Origin: Kiritimatiellia bacterium
GTDB taxonomy: Bacteria; Verrucomicrobiota; Kiritimatiellia; RFP12; UBA1067
Assembly (NCBI GenBank): GCA_016296065.1
Contig: JAEDKA010000010.1
Coordinates: 13,154 to 77,153 of the forward strand
Direction: 5' to 3'
DNA: 64,000 nucleotides
Of this stretch, positions 27,377 through 35,921 are shown piece after piece. A model generated the notes under the pieces. That model saw only the letters and a list, made by a program, of their open reading frames with translations, was not told the DNA's origin and did not search any database. The position numbers and the translations under genes were made by a program. The stretch's first letter is position 1. Every line of letters starts with the position of its first letter.

Positions 27377-28111
27377 ATGCTGAAGGCTTTATTCGAACGA
27401 CTTAGACAGGGTTTCAAGACGGGCGCTTTTCCTCCCGCCGCGCCGAACCTTCCGCCGGAATTCCGCGGACGGCCCGAGATCGACTCCGACATCACGGCCG
27501 AGGATGTCGAGCGCGCCCAGTCCGTCTGCCCCGTTGTCGGCGCACTTTCCCGCGACGCCGATGGCGCGAAGCTCGACATGGGGCGCTGCACCTTCTGCGG
27601 ACGCTGCGCGGAAGCCTGCGGCAAGATAAGGTTCACGAAGGAATACCGTCTCGGCGTCTTCAGGAGAGACGACCTCGTCGTGAAGTCCGGAGAACATGGC
27701 TACGAGCCTCCGAAGCAGACCAACCCCGCCGCGCTTTCACTGAAGCACACGCTACAGCTCCGCGAGGTTTCCGCCGGAGGCTGCGCCGCGTGCGAACTCG
27801 ATGCGAACGTGCTGGGAACCCTCGCATGGGACATGGGGCGCTTCGGAATCCGCTTCGTCGCATCGCCCCGCCATGCGGACGCGATCTACCTGACCGGCCC
27901 GGTGTCGAAGAACATGCAGCTCGCGCTCGACAAGACCTTCGCCGCGGCGCCGGACCCGAAGTTCCTCATAGCCGCCGGCGCATGTGCCATATCTGGCGGA
28001 CTCTACGAGCACGGCAAACTCCCGGCGACGCCGGCCCTCTACATCCCGGGCTGCCCTCCGCACCCGGCCACGACGCTTGAAGCGCTTCTCCGCTTCACGG
28101 GCGGGATGTAG
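27377..28111 (+). CDS. Ehr small subunit: ferredoxin-like domain fused to NuoB/HyfI-like domain
   Basis: 244 residues. Residues about 45-85 form a ferredoxin-like segment with SVCPVVGALS and CTFCGRCAEACGK, enough cysteines for one [4Fe-4S] cluster. Residues about 125-244 are the NuoB-like small subunit with GGCAACELD, GACAISGG and PGCPPHP, which supply all four ligands of the proximal cluster. In hydrogenase-4 these are two genes (HyfH and HyfI); here they are one. It would pass electrons from a soluble donor, perhaps ferredoxin, into the complex. The gene starts 4 nt after the large-subunit stop. The proximal cluster is intact although the nickel site next to it is not. Confidence 0.88.
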   Translation: MLKALFERLRQGFKTGAFPPAAPNLPPEFRGRPEIDSDITAEDVERAQSVCPVVGALSRDADGAKLDMGRCTFCGRCAEACGKIRFTKEYRLGVFRRDDLVVKSGEHGYEPPKQTNPAALSLKHTLQLREVSAGGCAACELDANVLGTLAWDMGRFGIRFVASPRHADAIYLTGPVSKNMQLALDKTFAAAPDPKFLIAAGACAISGGLYEHGKLPATPALYIPGCPPHPATTLEALLRFTGGM

Positions 28112-28218
28112 ACGAGCTAGATGTACTCATTTTCCGTGACAAGCGGCGCGTCGTCCTCGGCCCATCTCGGCAGGCGGCGCCACTGCTGTCTTGATCTTCG
28201 CGACAAGCCTTCGGCGCG

Positions 28219-29520
28219 TCACCTCAATGTGCTTGCAGATGCGCTCCCGCAGGGAAGCGGCGTGCGGACGTCGCCGTCCTTGGACGGCCAGACAAGCGTC
28301 ACAAACACGGCGTCGGGAGTGATTTCCTCGCCCTGAAACGCCTCGAGCTCGTAGCTGATCCAGACCTTGCCGTCCGAGGCCCGGGCAGACAGTTTGCCGT
28401 ACCCCTCGACGACGTCGCCGTCGAACATCACGGTGATCTTCGCCCCGTCAGCGGCATCCGCCTCGATATTGAGGATCTTGTCGACGCAAAGTCCGCTGCG
28501 CGTGTCGTCCACAAGGCTGCACGTCGCCTTCGGCGGCGCGGCGAGCGGCTTTACGGCCGCGGCATACGACATCGTGCCGTCGTTGGCGCGCGCAGGCGCT
28601 GCGCCGCCTTCCGCGGCAGATGCGCCGCGCGAAAGAAAGACGACGTCCATCGGCGCGGAAATCGGCGAGGTAAACCTGCCGCGGTCGAGCGAAAACTTCT
28701 TGATGCCCTTCGGGATCTTCGGACCCTTCACGTCGTGGAACTTCGCGAGGCCGGAGACTTCCGGAGGATTGTCGCTTCCGCGCCACGTCGCGAACGGACG
28801 CGTCAGGTCGATGTCCACATCCGCAACCTCGCCCTGCGGCTCCGCCGGCTCGCGCGCGTCGATCAGCTCAATCGACGAGTCTTCCTCAAGGGACACGTCG
28901 ACGGCACGGAAGCTGTCGCGCCAGTCGCGGACGAGGCGCCGTCCGGAATCCATCATGAGAACATACCACGCCGCAAGGCAGAGCGCGAACGACGCCGCGA
29001 TCTTCAGCGCGGGCGCGAGCCACGAGATGCGCGGCGCATCCGCCGCGGACGGCGCGGAGAGCGGAACGAGCGTGCCCTCTCCGACAAGGAACTCGCGCTC
29101 GTACTTCGCCTGCACTCCCTCGCCCGCCGTGAGCCATCCCGGCTTCGCCGCGGCGATTGCGCCGCGGACCTCCTCCAATTCGGCGGGGGAAATCTCGTCG
29201 ACGCGCCAGCCGCGCGTCGCGAAGCGGCGCGAGACGACCGTGGTGTTCCAGAGCTGCAGGACCCTCTCGCCCACCATCATCTCGCGGTTCGAGGCGGGGG
29301 CGCAGAAGGGAGAGACGGGAACGATGCGCCAGCCGGAAAGACGGCGATCCTCTACTACGAGCGCGACTAGCGGACGGTTTGTATCCGCAAACACCCGCAC
29401 CTCGCCAACTTTCACATTCTCGTCGAACGCGGAATCAGTCTTCGGCTCAAGTCCGACAATCGGAGGGCGAACCGAGCCGCGCCGGTAGAGTTGCCACTGG
29501 GAAAGGAAAGCCGCGTTCAT
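28219..29520 (-). CDS. Single-pass membrane protein of unknown function, possible anti-sigma partner
   Basis: 433 residues, not assigned to a family. The N-terminal 175 residues are likely cytoplasmic. One membrane segment lies at about 172-192 (ALKIAASFALCLAAWYVLMM). The remainder is acidic and probably periplasmic; it includes a glycine/alanine-rich region and a C-terminal beta-rich part (KVWISYELEAFQGEEI). It overlaps the upstream sigma-like gene as ATGA, a usual arrangement for sigma/anti-sigma pairs, so regulation of that protein is a reasonable inference and no more. It holds three CGCGGC-N6-GCCGCG dyads (28612, 29030, 29149). Confidence 0.6.
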   Translation of the reverse strand: MNAAFLSQWQLYRRGSVRPPIVGLEPKTDSAFDENVKVGEVRVFADTNRPLVALVVEDRRLSGWRIVPVSPFCAPASNREMMVGERVLQLWNTTVVSRRFATRGWRVDEISPAELEEVRGAIAAAKPGWLTAGEGVQAKYEREFLVGEGTLVPLSAPSAADAPRISWLAPALKIAASFALCLAAWYVLMMDSGRRLVRDWRDSFRAVDVSLEEDSSIELIDAREPAEPQGEVADVDIDLTRPFATWRGSDNPPEVSGLAKFHDVKGPKIPKGIKKFSLDRGRFTSPISAPMDVVFLSRGASAAEGGAAPARANDGTMSYAAAVKPLAAPPKATCSLVDDTRSGLCVDKILNIEADAADGAKITVMFDGDVVEGYGKLSARASDGKVWISYELEAFQGEEITPDAVFVTLVWPSKDGDVRTPLPCGSASASTLR

Positions 29521-30341
29521 GCGTCCACCCCCAGTTCTTCGCGGAGCTTCCGCGGCAGATGCGCCGCGGCGGACGCGACAAGGAGTCGCGCGAAGAGGGG
29601 CGTGTCGCCTCCCTCGGTGGACCTGAGCTCTCTCTCAAGCGCCTTCATCACCTTGTCCCTCCAGGAATATACCTTAGACTTCCCCGCGCCGAGAGCGGAG
29701 AGGATGCAGGGCTCGGTGAGCGAAATGTCGTGCGAAGTCGCGTAGAGGAGAAGCGACGCGGCATTGGATGCGACGCGCGCACGGCGCGAGACGGCGTCGA
29801 TGACGCGACCGGCTGCGGCGCGAAGCGGCTCCTCGTCGAGAAGTTCGAGAGCGTCGCACTCGCCGGCAAGCTCGACGGACGCGAGGTTCTCGTCGCCTGC
29901 GTTCTCCCAGACGACGCGGCGGCGACCTTCGCCGTCCGCGACGGTGCGGGGCTTCCATCCCTTGAGAACCGCGATCCAGTCGAGGACGATGTCGCGGATG
30001 CGTCCGGAACCAGAACCGAAGAGCGTGCCGCAGACGAAGTCGACCATGTCGATCCCTTCGTCCCTGATGCGGTGGAGGAAATAAGATTTAAGGGGCTTCT
30101 TCGCATCGCGAGAGCCCCTGAGTTTGAAGTACGAATCGAAGAATGCGACCGGGTCCTCTCCGTGCGTGTCCGCGCGGGAGATCCCTGCGCGGGCAAGCTG
30201 GGAGTACATGGCGGACGAAACCTGCTCCGCAAGGCGACCGGCATATTCGGGACGACAGCCCGCGACCGAACAGATCTCAAACCATTCGGTCCAGGCGCCG
30301 TCTCCGGCATACCGGTCGTTCCATGCGAATTCATCTCCCAT
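29517..30341 (-). CDS. Sigma-factor-like protein, unassigned
   Basis: 274 residues, cytoplasmic, helical. The C-terminal part has a possible helix-turn-helix (CILSALGAGKSKVYSWRDKVMKALERELR) like region 4 of sigma-70 factors, and the N-terminal third could hold region 2, but the DxxxE-type core is not clear. Co-translation with a single-pass membrane protein supports a regulatory role. TATAAT lies eight nt before the ATG at 30341; a GTG at 30344 is an alternative start. A dyad at 29551-29568 is read as AAHLPR. A divergent ECF-like sigma factor is the best guess at low confidence. Confidence 0.5.
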   Translation of the reverse strand: MGDEFAWNDRYAGDGAWTEWFEICSVAGCRPEYAGRLAEQVSSAMYSQLARAGISRADTHGEDPVAFFDSYFKLRGSRDAKKPLKSYFLHRIRDEGIDMVDFVCGTLFGSGSGRIRDIVLDWIAVLKGWKPRTVADGEGRRRVVWENAGDENLASVELAGECDALELLDEEPLRAAAGRVIDAVSRRARVASNAASLLLYATSHDISLTEPCILSALGAGKSKVYSWRDKVMKALERELRSTEGGDTPLFARLLVASAAAHLPRKLREELGVDA

Positions 30342-30372
30342 CACTCCCTATTATAGCATATTGGAGGCCTGG

Positions 30373-32079
30373 TCAGATCTCGACGGTCACATCAACGTCC
30401 TTGGACTTGTCCATCGCCTTCGCGCCGTCAGGATCGTCTCCGTTCTCGTCCGCGCCGGCCTTGACGGACGTCGTGGGGAGGTAGCGGTAGTAGACCATCA
30501 GCTGAAGCGCCGCAAGGCAGGTGTCCATGTACGGACGCGACGAGTGGGCGTCCTTGTTCTCGAAGTAGCCCTGCTTGTGCTCCTTGCCGGTGAAGTCCTT
30601 GACCTTCTCGGGAAGGTCGATGATCGACGCCGGATAGAGCTTCTTCATCGCGAGGTTCCACTGCTGCCAGGTCACCTCGTCGTTCTTCGCGGCACCAGCC
30701 TTCATTCCAGCCTGGTACTTGCACTGCGTCGCATAGTAGCAGTAGTACTGCGGGCTTCCGCCGGGATTGACCGCAGACATCTTGGTCGGATCGAACTCGG
30801 GCTTCCAGTCGCGCATCACGTCGAGCGCGTTCTGCGCCTCGGGCTCGGAGCCGCGGCCGAGCAGCTGCATCGCGAGCGTGCCGACGCCAGCAAGGCCCGT
30901 GGCGCCGCCGTTGTTCCCGTTCGTCGGGGTGTACGTGAAGCCGCCGGACTTGGAGTAGCTGCGCTTCTTAAGGCAGTTGATCGCCTTGTTGATCGCGGTC
31001 TGGAGTCCTTCCGGATGAAGCCCCGCCATCTTGCCGGCCTTGAGGGCCTGAATCGCCCAACCAGCGTACGAAAGGTCGTCACGCGTCGAATTCTTGTTCA
31101 GGTTGTAGTCCCATCCGCCGGTCGACGACTGATTGTCGACGATGCGCTTGAGGCACCTCTCGGCCGCTTCCTTGCAGTTCGGGTTCTTCGTCATGCCGTA
31201 TGCCTCGCAGAGCGCGTACGTCGCGATGAGGAAGCTGTACTCGTGTCCATCCGTGGGGTTGAACTTCGCTGTCTGCTCCTTCTCGGGGTTGAGGTGGGTG
31301 AGGAGATAGTCGATCGCCGACTGCACCACCGGACCGAAGTCGCGCTTGTACGGGGAGGGGCTTCCCGGGAACTCGCCGTGGGCGAGGTAGGTGAGGACGC
31401 CGAGAGCGGTGTTGGCCACCGTGTTCTCGCCTTTGCCCCAGCTGCCGTCCGTGTTCTGGTGCGCCTTGAGCCACCACAGGACCTTCATGACGGCCGCTTC
31501 GGTGGTGGCGTCGCCGATTCCTGCGCCGCCGCGCGTCGCCGCGCCGATAGAGCCAGGGGTGCGCGAACCAGTCATGGACTTCATCGTGACGGGCGACTTG
31601 ACGAAAGCAACCGAATCAAGCGGGGCAGGCTTCACGGAGACCTGCGCGGACGGAGGCGCCGCGACCGGGGTTACCTGCGAGATCGGACCAGGATTCGGGG
31701 TGTCGACGGTAATCTCGACCTCCTCCATCGGCGGAGGCTCGATGTCGTCCGGAGGGACTTCCTCTTCCTCCTTAAGCTCCTCGGCTTCGTCCTCGATCGG
31801 CGCGATGTCGACGGTAATGGAGTCCTTCTTCTGCCCGGAGATCATCGTCACAACGGCGAGGACCACGCCGAAAAGCAGCGGAACGACAATAGCCACGAGC
31901 GGAGCCGCAAGGCGCTGCAGCTCTATGCGCGCAAGCTTGTACTCACGCGTGTCGCGCGGCTGGCCGAGCCCGCTGAACATATCGCCCAGACGACGGAAGA
32001 ATCCCCTCTCCTCGTACTTCTTGGCGATCTCCTCGAGGTCAATTCCCTCCCCGACGACTTCATCCATTACTTCGTTCAT
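30373..32079 (-). CDS. TonB-like membrane protein with terpenoid-cyclase-type toroid domain
   Basis: 568 residues. A cytoplasmic N-terminus of about 58 residues precedes one membrane segment (LVAIVVPLLFGVVLAVVTM). A Glu/Pro-rich stretch follows (EEEEVPPDDIEPPPMEEVE), the kind of rigid linker found in TonB. Residues about 185-540 hold alpha-alpha-toroid repeats of the prenyltransferase/squalene-oxidase type: HQNTDGSWGKGENT, SSTGGWDYNLN and GWAIQALKAGKM. No catalytic DxDD motif of squalene cyclases is seen. Downstream of ExbB and two ExbD genes it probably receives proton-motive energy and acts on a periplasmic or outer-membrane partner. GAAAGGTCACT precedes the ATG. Confidence 0.8.
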   Translation of the reverse strand: MNEVMDEVVGEGIDLEEIAKKYEERGFFRRLGDMFSGLGQPRDTREYKLARIELQRLAAPLVAIVVPLLFGVVLAVVTMISGQKKDSITVDIAPIEDEAEELKEEEEVPPDDIEPPPMEEVEITVDTPNPGPISQVTPVAAPPSAQVSVKPAPLDSVAFVKSPVTMKSMTGSRTPGSIGAATRGGAGIGDATTEAAVMKVLWWLKAHQNTDGSWGKGENTVANTALGVLTYLAHGEFPGSPSPYKRDFGPVVQSAIDYLLTHLNPEKEQTAKFNPTDGHEYSFLIATYALCEAYGMTKNPNCKEAAERCLKRIVDNQSSTGGWDYNLNKNSTRDDLSYAGWAIQALKAGKMAGLHPEGLQTAINKAINCLKKRSYSKSGGFTYTPTNGNNGGATGLAGVGTLAMQLLGRGSEPEAQNALDVMRDWKPEFDPTKMSAVNPGGSPQYYCYYATQCKYQAGMKAGAAKNDEVTWQQWNLAMKKLYPASIIDLPEKVKDFTGKEHKQGYFENKDAHSSRPYMDTCLAALQLMVYYRYLPTTSVKAGADENGDDPDGAKAMDKSKDVDVTVEI

Positions 32080-32224
32080 AGTGACCTTTCTTTCTTGTTG
32101 TGGCGATACTCCTCACCTCAAAGTAAAGGAGCATGTCTCCGGTTTTTTCCCGAAAAAAATGTTAAAATTTTTAAGCATAGTCAAATATCCATATTTTTGC
32201 CGCTGGACTGTTGATTTTATGCAT
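32080..32224. other. AT-rich intergenic region
   Basis: This AT-rich gap separates two minus-strand genes. On the minus strand it holds TTGACT near 32180 followed by an A/T tract, a possible weak promoter for the toroid gene, and CGGGAAAAAACCGG-like symmetry that may be a poor terminator. Nothing firmer can be claimed. Confidence 0.35.
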
Positions 32225-33310
32225 TTAACCAAGGATCTTTTTGAGGATTTCCTTCAGCTGCGCCTTGACGACATCCATGGAAAGCTCGCGCTCAAAGAAC
32301 TTTCGCGCCTCGCGGAAGTACATATCGCGGTTGGACCAGTCCGCACGGTATTCCTCGACCGCCTTCACAAGGGCCGCCGGATCGCCCGGCGGGATGAACT
32401 TAATTGAGGGACAGTCCCTGGCGGACGGAGGATAGCCGGTGCAGAACTCGTTGATCGTCGGACGCGCGCAGGCCATGCACTCGTAGACCTTGTTTCCGAT
32501 GACGCGCGCAGCCTTGGCCGTCGTCCCGAACACTCCGAGCACGATGTCGTGTGCGCAGATTACCTCCGGGACCTTGACGTACGGAACCTTGTCGAGGAAG
32601 CGGACGTTTTTGAGTCCGGCGGCCTTCGCCTCCGTCTCCGCCTTGTACGCTCCCCAGCCGAGGAAATCCCACTGTATCGGTAGGTCCTGTGTCATTCTTG
32701 CCGCCTCGACGATCACCTCCGTGCCGTGCAGCGGAAGGTATGCGCCGTGGTAGAGAACCTTGAAAAGCGGCGGTTCGCCGTTGGCGGCCTGCGGTTCGCG
32801 ACTCGTCTCCACGGGTTTGAAGACCGATTCGTCCGTTCCGGTGAAGAGCGGCGCCATCTTCTCGCGCGGGACGTCTAGGTACTCGGCTGCGAAATCGACG
32901 TGGCAGGAAGTGTCCCATGTGATGAAGTCGGGCATCGACATGAGCTTCTTCTCCCACGCGAGGAGGCGCTTTGCGCGCGGCTCCTCGGCTTTCCACTTCT
33001 TCTGCTCAAGGACCTTCTTGTCCCAGGCGGAGATCATCGGGTCGAAGAGCACCTTTATTCCGCGCCTGTGCGCCCAGCGGCAGGCGGCGGCGATGTCGCG
33101 CTGTCGGCAGACGGGCACGAAAACGAGATCTGGCAGAGGGCGCCTGGAGAGTCCGCGGAGCCACGCCTCGACGTCGCCGAAGCGGCAGCACCACTTCACG
33201 TCGAAGTAGTCCACTTCCCAGCCGAGCTCCCTGAAAGCCGCGGCGTTTACGCGGTTCTTGGAGTATCCGTGGTCGAACCGGCCCCAGAAAAGGACTCTCT
33301 TGGCGCCCAT
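32225..33310 (-). CDS. GT4-type glycosyltransferase
   Basis: 361 residues, two Rossmann-like halves. The N-terminal half opens KRVLFWGRFDHGYSKNRVN. The C-terminal half has the GT4 pattern: KVLYHGAYLPLHGTEVIVEA, WDFLGWG, HDIVLGVFGTTAKAARVIGNKVYECMA (written here as parts: HDIVLGVFG, VIGNKVYECMACARP). It would transfer a sugar from a nucleotide donor. Its place between ExbD and the toroid gene is odd but the 5-nt spacing from exbD shows co-transcription. A GGGACAGTCCC palindrome (32407-32419) is read in frame as part of SARDCPSIKF. Confidence 0.85.
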   Translation of the reverse strand: MGAKRVLFWGRFDHGYSKNRVNAAAFRELGWEVDYFDVKWCCRFGDVEAWLRGLSRRPLPDLVFVPVCRQRDIAAACRWAHRRGIKVLFDPMISAWDKKVLEQKKWKAEEPRAKRLLAWEKKLMSMPDFITWDTSCHVDFAAEYLDVPREKMAPLFTGTDESVFKPVETSREPQAANGEPPLFKVLYHGAYLPLHGTEVIVEAARMTQDLPIQWDFLGWGAYKAETEAKAAGLKNVRFLDKVPYVKVPEVICAHDIVLGVFGTTAKAARVIGNKVYECMACARPTINEFCTGYPPSARDCPSIKFIPPGDPAALVKAVEEYRADWSNRDMYFREARKFFERELSMDVVKAQLKEILKKILG

Positions 33311-33315
33311 GCCCC

Positions 33316-33738
33316 TCAGTTGTCGAGCGAGAACACGCTCACGCTGAACAGTTTGTTCCTGTAGCAGATGTCGAGCACGTCGACAAGCGCCTTGTGGGGG
33401 CTGTTGCCGGTGCACTTCACGATTACAGGCGTCTTCGTGTTCGTCCTCGCGATGTCCCTGAGCGCGGCGTCCAGCTCCGCGCGCTTGACCTCGCGCTTGT
33501 TGTAGAGGATGACGCCCTGCGGGCTGCCGTCGTAGCGGCGCCCGATTTCGATCGTGACGTCGGGTTCGTCCTTCGGGACCGTCTGGGTCGGCGGAGGCGG
33601 CGCGGGACGGTTGCAGTTCAGCTTGGTGAACAGGTCCTCCTGCTTGATCGTGACGACGAAGAAGATGATAAGCTCGAAGACGACGTCAATCATCGGCGTC
33701 ATGTCGAGCTGCGGGTTTTCCTGTGGTTTCCTGGCCAT
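33316..33738 (-). CDS. ExbD/TolR-type energy-transduction subunit (second copy)
   Basis: 140 residues. One membrane segment near the N-terminus (PMIDVVFELIIFFVVTI) holds the Asp that takes part in proton flow. A Pro-rich stretch (RPAPPPPTQTVP) and a periplasmic domain follow (PVIVKCTGNSPHKALVDVLD). The N-terminus KPQENPQLDMTPMIDVVFEL is almost the same as that of the neighbouring ExbD, pointing to duplication; the periplasmic halves have diverged. It works with ExbB in the inner membrane. Confidence 0.9.
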   Translation of the reverse strand: MARKPQENPQLDMTPMIDVVFELIIFFVVTIKQEDLFTKLNCNRPAPPPPTQTVPKDEPDVTIEIGRRYDGSPQGVILYNKREVKRAELDAALRDIARTNTKTPVIVKCTGNSPHKALVDVLDICYRNKLFSVSVFSLDN

Positions 33739-33750
33739 GGATTCCCTCCC

Positions 33751-34209
33751 TTAGTGCTTCAGCCTCTTCAGGCGCTTGCGAGAATGCGTCTTGTCCTCGC
33801 CGATGGCCTGGAAGGAGATCTTCCAGATTCCGGCGGAGGTGCACGCATCCATGACCTGCTTCACCGCGCTGTGCGGCACGGCGAAGTCTGCGCGCACGAG
33901 CACGGGGAAGTCCTTGTACTTCCTTACGCGCTCCGTGACGCGCCTCGAGATCTCGGCCGGGGTTATGTCGCGGTCACCCATCGAGATGCGCGGCTTGCCG
34001 TTCCTGAGGCCGATGTCGATCTGCATGTGCGACGGAGGCAGCTCCTCCGGCACCAGCACGATGCCGTGCTGTCCGTCCTCCAGCTCGATCGTCTCGTCCT
34101 TCTTCTGCGCCTCCACGAGGGTGACGACGAAGAAGATGATGAGTTCGAACACGACGTCGATCATCGGCGTCATGTCGAGCTGGGGATTTTCCTGTGGCTT
34201 TCTGCCCAT
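33751..34209 (-). CDS. ExbD/TolR-type energy-transduction subunit (first copy)
   Basis: 152 residues. The first 35 residues (KPQENPQLDMTPMIDVVFEL then IIFFVV) are nearly identical to the second ExbD. The single membrane segment contains the functional Asp. The periplasmic domain (ISRRVTERVRKYKDFPVLVRA) fits ExbD/TolR. A basic tail KTHSRKRLKRLKH is unusual. CAGGGGGTCGGCAAC supplies a ribosome-binding site. It sits between ExbB and the second ExbD with gaps of 19 and 12 nt, so all are one transcript. Confidence 0.9.
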   Translation of the reverse strand: MGRKPQENPQLDMTPMIDVVFELIIFFVVTLVEAQKKDETIELEDGQHGIVLVPEELPPSHMQIDIGLRNGKPRISMGDRDITPAEISRRVTERVRKYKDFPVLVRADFAVPHSAVKQVMDACTSAGIWKISFQAIGEDKTHSRKRLKRLKH

Positions 34210-34228
34210 GTTGCCGACCCCCTGTGGA

Positions 34229-35044
34229 TCAGGCCATCTCGCCGGCGCCGTCTTCCGGCGCGACCTCGACGTTGCGCAGTCCGTTCAGGAACTCCATCGT
34301 GACGGCGGTCATGCGGAGAATGAGCCTGTTGGCGTTGTTGCGCAGCGAGTAGAACACGGTGATGGACGGGATGGACACGATAAGGCCGCCGGCCGTCGTC
34401 CAGAGCGCCTGGCCGATCGAGCTCGCGAGCGCGGCCGCGTCGCCTGCGCCGCCCTGGGCGAGGGCCTGGAAGGTCAGGATCATGCCTTGCACCGTACCGA
34501 GAAGTCCGAGGGACGGTCCGAGGTTGGAGCACACCGAAATCCACGTCAGGCGCTGCATCAGCTTCTCCTGCTCGAGGTCCGAGGCAGCGTTGACCGCCTC
34601 CTGGATCACATCGAAGCCCTCCTCGACGTGCTGGAACGCGGCGGTGAGGATGTTCGACATGACGGACGGCGTGTTCTGGCACGCCTCCATGGCTGCCACG
34701 ATGTCGCCTTCGCTCATGGCCTTCTGGACCTGGTCGATGAGGCGGTTCGGCATGAGCTTCTCGGGCTTGATGAGAATGAAGCAGTCGACCGAGAAGTAGA
34801 TTGCAAGCGCGCCGTCGCCGAAGAGGGCGAACCAGAGGAGCATGCCGACGATGCCCGAGCCGAACACGATGTCGACGAATCCGCCGCCGCTCTTCTTGGT
34901 GCTTGCCGCGGTCGTGTTCGCGTCTACGACGTTGCCATTTTCATCGGTCAGCCCCTGTCCCATCGACTGGAGTGCCGCCATCGGGGCCACGCAGGTTCCG
35001 ATGAGAATCATAAGCGCCATCAACGACTTTCTTGCCTTGCTCAT
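34229..35044 (-). CDS. MotA/TolQ/ExbB proton channel family protein
   Basis: 271 residues. A signal-like N-terminal segment (SLMALMILIGTCVAPMAAL) is followed by three membrane segments: about 75-95 (IVFGSGIVGMLLWFALFG), about 180-200 (SNLGPSLGLLGTVQGMILTF) and about 215-240 (IGQALWTTAGGLIVSIPSI). The second and third have the conserved small and polar residues of the ExbB proton path. With two ExbD proteins it makes the inner-membrane motor that drives the TonB-like toroid protein. A leader N-terminal segment before the channel fold is common in PVC bacteria. GGAAAAAACAA precedes the ATG. Confidence 0.92.
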   Translation of the reverse strand: MSKARKSLMALMILIGTCVAPMAALQSMGQGLTDENGNVVDANTTAASTKKSGGGFVDIVFGSGIVGMLLWFALFGDGALAIYFSVDCFILIKPEKLMPNRLIDQVQKAMSEGDIVAAMEACQNTPSVMSNILTAAFQHVEEGFDVIQEAVNAASDLEQEKLMQRLTWISVCSNLGPSLGLLGTVQGMILTFQALAQGGAGDAAALASSIGQALWTTAGGLIVSIPSITVFYSLRNNANRLILRMTAVTMEFLNGLRNVEVAPEDGAGEMA

Positions 35045-35113
35045 TTGTTTTTTCCTTGGTGTTTGGGTTTTAGATTGGTTTGGTTGGTTTTAAGACTTGT
35101 GTTTACGCCTAAA

Positions 35114-35884
35114 TCAGATCTTGCGGGCCTGCGAGCGAATCTGCTCCGCGCGCGAGGCCTGTCCGAGCTTGTCGAAGCATCCGGCCGCCTTCTGCATCGC
35201 CTGGAGGCGCGCCTCGCGGCACGGCTCGTCGGCGTACATGAGCATGACCCGGAGATACGCGTCCGTAAGAGCCTTCTTGAGCGCCTCGGGCGATTCGCCC
35301 TCCGTCGCAAGGATTATGTCGCCGCGCATCACAAGGGCGCTCGCGCTTGCCGCACGGTCGCCGCTGATCGCCGCCTTCTTGACGAGTCCCTCGAGCTTCT
35401 GGTTCTTGCCGAGCTTAAGAAGCGCCTGCCAGTACGCTGGGGCGAGGTCGCCCTTCCATTCGGCGGACTTGTCTTCCTTGATGATGCCCTCGGCGGTCTC
35501 GTAGGCCTTCTGCGCGTTGTTGGCCGCAAGGTACGCCTCCACGAGGTAGCGTCCGGCGGGCTTGTCCCACTGAAGCATCTTGTATTCCTGCACGATCTTC
35601 GTAAGGACGGCAATCGACGCCGCGCCGTTGCCGCGCTGGACGTTCTCGACGGCCTTGTCGTATCCGGCCGGCTTGTCGATCTCGAGCGCCTCGACGTCGG
35701 CGAGCGGATACTCCGCGCTCACCATCGTGTTGCCCTTCTTGAACGACACCGCGTACGACTTCGAGCGGCCCTGCCACTTGATGTCTCCCTTCTTGGAGTC
35801 GGTCGCCGTGCGTATCGTGCCCTGAATCGCCCAAAGCGGAGCTGTTGCGCCTGCGGCGAGGATCAGAATCATCAGTCTCTTCAT
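35114..35884 (-). CDS. Secreted TPR-type helical repeat protein
   Basis: 256 residues with signal peptide MKRLMILILAAGATAPLWA. The mature protein starts with a small beta segment (GDIKWQGRSKSYAVSFKKGN) and continues as helical repeats resembling TPRs (AGRYLVEAYLAANNAQKAYE, ALLKLGKNQKLEGLVKKA, RLQAMQKAAGCFDKLGQ). A periplasmic scaffold for the ExbB/ExbD system is the likely role. AAGGAGAAGCAACAC before the ATG is a strong ribosome-binding site. It is 37 nt downstream of the large TPR gene, in the same operon. Confidence 0.75.
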   Translation of the reverse strand: MKRLMILILAAGATAPLWAIQGTIRTATDSKKGDIKWQGRSKSYAVSFKKGNTMVSAEYPLADVEALEIDKPAGYDKAVENVQRGNGAASIAVLTKIVQEYKMLQWDKPAGRYLVEAYLAANNAQKAYETAEGIIKEDKSAEWKGDLAPAYWQALLKLGKNQKLEGLVKKAAISGDRAASASALVMRGDIILATEGESPEALKKALTDAYLRVMLMYADEPCREARLQAMQKAAGCFDKLGQASRAEQIRSQARKI

Positions 35885-35921
35885 GTGTTGCTTCTCCTTA
35901 AAGTCTTTAAATTCGTATGTG

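Noticed and set aside
21614..28111. A proton-reducing or formate-hydrogenlyase hydrogenase
   Set aside because: The large subunit lacks both nickel-binding Cys pairs and no maturation or formate dehydrogenase genes are present.
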